Source of the DNA: Leptobrachium leishanense | Lineage: Eukaryota; Chordata; Amphibia; Anura; Megophryidae | Direction: 5' to 3' | Assembly: GCA_009667805.1 (NCBI GenBank) | Contig: CM019066.1 | Span: forward strand, 328,643,119-328,707,118 | DNA length: 64,000 nucleotides | Shown here: positions 59,891-64,000 of the stretch, piece after piece | Layout of the letters: each line of letters begins with the position of its first letter | Position numbering within the stretch: position 1 is the first letter of the stretch | Program-made: the position numbers and the translations under genes | Notes under the pieces: generated by a model | The model's input: only the letters and a program-made list of their open reading frames with translations | Database searches by the model: none | Told to the model about the DNA's origin: nothing

Positions 59891-61314
59891 CAGGGGTTGG
59901 AAAAGTACGGCCCGCCTCGCGGCCCGCCACAGTTTTTTGCGGCTCGCCGGCGTTCTTCTACTCCCGAGGCGAGCGGCCGCTGACATGCAGCTTGGCCGCT
60001 CGCCTAGGAGGGGAACCACCTGACCAGCGCGCCATCTCACGAGAACGCGGCTAGTCAGGTGGTTCCCATCCCCGGCAAGCCGCAAAGCTGCATGTCAGCG
60101 GCTGCTCGCCTCGGAGTAGAAGAACGCCAGCAGACGCGGAGCCTGGGGCCATAGCAGAGGAGGTAAGCGGGGGCAAATGTACCCATGTGAGCTGACTGGG
60201 GGCAATAATATCCATGTTAGCTGGGGGCAATATATACCCATATGAGCTGGGGGCAATATATATCCATATGAGCTGGGGGCAATGTATACCCATGTGAGCT
60301 GGGGGCAATGTATACCCATGTGAGTTGGGGGCAATATATACCCATATGAGCTGGGGCAATATATTCCATATGAGCTGGGGGCAATGTATACCCATGTGAG
60401 CTGGGGGCAATATATATCCATGTGAGCTGTGGGCAATATATACCCATATGAGCTGGGGGCAATATATACCCATATGAGCTGGGGGCAATATATACCCATG
60501 TGAGCTGGGGCAATATATTCCCATATGAGCTGGGGGCAATGTATACCCATGTGAGCTGGGGGCAATGTATACCCATGTGAGTTGGGGGCAATATATACCC
60601 ATATGAGCTGGGGCAATATATTCCCATATGAGCTGGGGGCAATGTATACCCATGTGAGCTGGGGGCAATATATATCCATGTGAGCTGTGGGCAATATATA
60701 CCCATATGAGCTGGGGGCAATATATACCCATATGAGCTGGGGGCAATATATACCCATGTGAGCTGGGGCAATATATTCCCATATGAGCTGGGGGCAATGT
60801 ATACCCATGTGAGCTGGGGGCAATGTATACCCATGTGAGCTGGGGGCAATATATACCCATATGAGCTGGGGGCAATGTATACCCATGTGAGCTGGGGGCA
60901 ATATATATCCATGTGAGCTGTGGGCAATATATACCCATATGAGCTGGGGGCAATATATACCCATATGAGCTGGGGGCAATATATACCCATGTGAGCTGGT
61001 GGAAATATATACCCATATGAGCTGGGGGCAATATATACCCATATATACCAATATATGGGCTGTGATGAGAATCTCAACAAGCAAGCTCACTCCTGATTTC
61101 AAAAAAATTGTAGAAAAGTGTGATAGGATACGTTTGTCTCATTAAACTGGTTTAAAATTAAATGTGCTTGCAGCTATAGAGGATATGAAATTAGCACAAT
61201 AAATAAATTGAATAAAACTACCAACCACTATTTCATCATTTTAAAAGGTGCGGCCCTCCGCTAACCTCCGCTGCCACAAAGTGGCCCCCGAGCCAAAACA
61301 AATGCCCACCCCTG
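59891..61314 (-). mobile_element. hAT-type non-autonomous transposon with 26-bp minisatellite
   Basis: Ends CAGGGGTTGGAAAAGTACGG and CAAATGCCCACCCCTG are imperfect inverted repeats. The exact 8-bp duplication CACCAATA flanks it (59883-59890 and 61315-61322). Inside: GC-rich palindrome (about 59945-60135, centre CTCACGAGAACGCGGC), then the array (60165-61040), then AT-rich sequence to the right end. On the minus strand the order is array then palindrome, as in 4264-5584. Confidence 0.92.
60165..61040 (-). repeat. 26-bp minisatellite with higher-order structure
   Basis: About 33 units of GAGCTGGGGGCAATATATAC plus CCATAT or CCATGT. On the minus strand the unit is TATATTGCCCCCAGCTCA, the shared core. 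A marker unit GAGCTGTGGGCAATATAT recurs at 60424, 60682 and 60915, spaced 258 and 233 bp, and the neighbouring variant units repeat with it. Frames of about 300 codons on the minus strand are artefacts. Confidence 0.95.
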
Positions 61315-61404
61315 CACCAATACCATTTTTTAAAATACTTTGTTTCTGGTACACACCGATACCAAGTACCTTTGCTTTTATTTAATGTCATGTGACCGTT
61401 TTCC

Positions 61405-61485
61405 AATAAATAACTTACATACTTGAAAATGAGAAATCTCAATGTATCCTTCCTAGTAAAACACTTTCTCAAAAAAATAAATAAT
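61405..61485 (+). mobile_element. LINE 3' tail fragment (family of 18110-23340)
   Basis: TTACATACTTGAAAATGAG, then AAATCTCAATGTATCCTTCC and AAAAAAATAAATAATAAT. Only the last 80 bp remain. Confidence 0.75.
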
Positions 61486-61574
61486 AATTTTGCTGAAAGC
61501 CTGTCCAATTTATGTTACTATTGAAAATGTTTGGCCAGACACCCCATTTATCTACTGCACAGCCTGCACACACA

Positions 61575-61665
61575 AAGACTATATATATATATCTCACACC
61601 AGACCCCAGAGCTCTGACGTGTGTGTGTATGTGTATGTATATATATATATATATATATATAATCT
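61575..61665 (+). repeat. TA / GT microsatellite
   Basis: A (TA)n tract near 61580, a GTGTGTGTATGTGTATG tract, then about twelve TA units at 61637-61661. Confidence 0.9.
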
Positions 61666-62948
61666 CAGACACCCGGGGTGGCTGGCAGAATGCGTTCATT
61701 GTGTCTATTTTGGGGTAAGGACCTATATCTCCTCCATTAATCCAGCAATGTCTGCTCCCTCTGAAAGTGTAGACTGTAAAAAGAGGTACTGAAGGTCAGT
61801 TGATTCTCATTTACTGTTGTAGATCATCATGTTTACCAAAGAAACATCCACCTACTATTAAACTGTCACAGATGTTCTGTCAACAGAAGTAGGAACAGGC
61901 CTACAGATTCGTCCAGTTGTGCTAAATTTGAGACCTACCATCTGCATTCTGCTGCGGTAACTAAGATTCAGCATATTCTGCAACGTGTTTGTAGCATTTC
62001 CAGCATATTAGCTGGCAGGAGAATAACTCAATGTGTTCTTTATGATGTAGCCCACGTCATTCACGGTTCAACAAGTGACAAACTGAAATTTGCCAATGAG
62101 TACACCATGAGGTGAGCAGGGATGACTTCACATGAATGAGTCAACTCCTTGAAGGGCATACTACATTGATATAGCGGTCTTTACACCAGAACAAAAATGC
62201 CTACCATGCTCTAGGTGAGTATAAGGGATTGCACAAGTGTACCCATTTGCTTGCGGAGCTCTTATGCCCTTTTCCTTTATTTTGCATTATCCTAGTTGAT
62301 TCTTAGGCAGCCAATCAGAGGGCTCCGAGCCTGGTAGGGGAACCATCTGTTGAGAAGCTCTATATCTATACTTCTGCTCCACTTCCCAGACATAGACCTC
62401 CGGGTCAATGGGAATGAGCGACAAATCTGCACATTTACAGGCTGTTCGGTTATCCCAATGTGTAGAAGAAACCTAAATCCAAATCAAACGAGCCACAGTG
62501 AACTATAGCTTGACATACTCTGCTTCGGGGTTTTAATTCCACTGAATAAAAAAAAACATTGATGTGTTAAGTGAGCTTTCGTTTGCAAAATCACTTAACA
62601 CTTGTTTCTGAAAGCAGGTATTTTTTTGAATACGGACTCTAGAGGAGAAGAATGAGATACATGGGAAAAGCTCATCCTTCTCCATATGGCCACAAAGTAA
62701 TGGCTCTTATTCAAAGTATATATAATAAAAGTTTTCTTAAAAAAAAAAATGTTATTGGTTGGATGTTTTGTTCCGCATGTGATATAGTTCTGTGATTTCT
62801 AACTGGCTCAAAGTTCATGAGCAATGAGAGATCTAGAAGTTATTTTTCTTTTGCTTTGTGTATTTGAGATATTAATAATGTTTATAGATTTAGATATTCT
62901 TTTGACTAAGGCAAAGGTCTCCAACCACGTGACCACTTTTTCATGCTC
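61666..62948. other. Intronic DNA, nothing recognised
   Basis: No coding signal, element ends or arrays recognised. Confidence 0.4.
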
Positions 62949-62951
62949 TTA

Positions 62952-63234
62952 GGCCGGGGTCAGAGGAGCGCACTGGGTGCGCCTGTACTGACGCGCCTCC
63001 TAGCGTTGTGGCGCTTCGACGGGGCCAGTCACACACTGTAGCGCACATGCAGAAAGCCTCTCGGTGAAAATGCTAGACATGCTTTAGACCGGGCTGCAAA
63101 GCGCGATCCTCTGTATTGGGATCGAGCCTAACTAACTGCGCTCAGCGTGGTGGCCAGATGGGCTTTAGAGTGGAAGGACGTCCACTTTCACGGACGTTCC
63201 TTCTGCTCTCAAAGATGCTTGTCTGACCCCGACC
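62952..63234. mobile_element. MITE, GGCCGGGGTCAGA ends, TTA duplication
   Basis: GGCCGGGGTCAGAGGAGCGC at the left, TTGTCTGACCCCGACC at the right, flanked by TTA (62949-62951 and 63235-63237). Interior with GTCCACTTTCACGGACG palindrome shared with 17045-17392. Harbinger-like by TSD. Confidence 0.85.
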
Positions 63235-63332
63235 TTAGGTGACATATATTTTTTATATCAGACAATATGTTAATTTGCACAAAAATAATAACAAACTTTT
63301 CTATACAAAAGAATTGAAAGTTTCAGAGAAAC

Positions 63333-63859
63333 CCGGGGGGCCAGCGCGAGCTTACTGTACTTTGTGCTCCCTATGCTTAACATGGGGAGTGCGAAGTCCT
63401 AACGCTTATTACGTTCTGCTGCGGTTAAATGAAAAGTTAACCACAGCTAGGAGCTGGTGCTAACTGATTCTGCTGCTATGGAATCGGTCAGCACCAGCTG
63501 GAAAAGAACCCAAAACACAGATACTCACCTCTGATCCGACCACGAGAACGGCGGCTCGATCTGCTTCTTTTTGCCGCCGGGAGCAGGGAGAGACTGGGGG
63601 GAAAAAAAGTCCCCCATTCTCCCTCTGGGAATCACTCCGCCAACCTGCCAGTCATGTGACCGACAGTGGAAGCCTTGGTGGAGTCCTATGGACTCCATGG
63701 AGGGGAGGCCCAGGGCGGCGCTTAGCGCTGCTTTGAGCATCCCAAGGGTTTAGCGCCGCGTTACGGGGCAAGCTGCTGGATTAGCGCCTGTCCCGTAATA
63801 TCACGCTAAAACGGGGACGCTAAGGAGAAACCTGCAGACCTGAGGTATGTAATCTGGCC
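63333..63859. mobile_element. MITE related to 28082-28788, left end lost
   Basis: Shares GTGCTCCCTATGCTTAACAT, the GGGGGGAAAA..CCCCC hairpin region and GTCACGTGACC-type motifs (here GTCATGTGACCGACAG). Its right end GGTATGTAATCTGGCCC resembles the family terminus. The left terminus is not recognised. Confidence 0.65.
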
Positions 63860-64000
63860 CAGAATCTTTCTTTCTTTGTTTATTTATTTATTTTTTGGAC
63901 ACTTACACTAAGAGAGAGAGAGAGAGAGGCAAAATGCACCCGTGTGCCAAAAAAATCCTTGCACTGGGACTTGTACAACCCTTCTTGTATGATGATTTTT

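Noticed and set aside
60051..61102. Minus-strand frames above 300 codons with HMGIYCPQL repeats
   Set aside because: Product of the 26-bp minisatellite; three such frames overlap, and none has a non-repetitive domain.

Overview
The window looks like nuclear DNA of an anuran amphibian. It holds one recognisable host gene: the 5' part of DUSP10 (MAP kinase phosphatase 5, plus strand). This comprises a probable CpG-rich promoter near 34.5 kb, a probable non-coding first exon ending at 34799, a 2.1 kb intron, and a first coding exon at 36927-37734 that stops before the catalytic domain. No later DUSP10 exon is seen up to 64000, so the second intron exceeds 26 kb. The frog assignment rests on the vertebrate-like DUSP10 protein, T2-type MITEs with TTAAAGG ends (a family known from Xenopus), Tx1/L1-type, L2 and CR1 LINEs, Tc1 elements, and many hAT, piggyBac and Harbinger-like MITEs. 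I cannot name the species.

Layout. 1-34.3 kb is intergenic and made mostly of nested mobile elements: a damaged L1/Tx1 LINE (6.6-13.3 kb) split by a hAT element; a second LINE of the CR1/L2/Rex1 group (18.1-23.3 kb) split by a satellite-bearing hAT element and a 190 bp foldback MITE; a 1.06 kb foldback (24.8-25.8 kb); a full-length Tc1 transposon with an uninterrupted transposase (29.0-30.6 kb); and a hAT element with two tandem arrays (32.4-34.0 kb). 34.4-37.7 kb is DUSP10. 37.7-64 kb is DUSP10 intron 2. It carries a polypyrimidine block (39.7-40.4 kb), a 44-bp minisatellite split by a second Tc1 copy (42.1-45.3 kb), a piggyBac-like MITE with consensus CRE palindromes (47.8-49.1 kb), many 3-bp-TSD MITEs, and a hAT element with a 26-bp array (59.9-61.3 kb).

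The two strongest unusual signals are these. (1) The minus strand at 3411-3468 folds into a hammerhead ribozyme with every core base canonical and three complementary stems. (2) Several hAT-type elements, most with exact 8-bp target duplications, carry tandem arrays. Four of them (4264-5584, 18827-20803, 32397-33996, 59891-61314) share one short motif (GCCCCAGCTCA followed by CATGGAT), and three of these share the same internal order: array, then a GC-rich palindrome centred on CTCACGAGA. This looks like a family of transposons that spreads minisatellites. Almost all other long reading frames are artefacts of tandem arrays or relics of transposons. I found no rRNA or tRNA gene, no CRISPR array and no recognisable LTR retroelement or virus.
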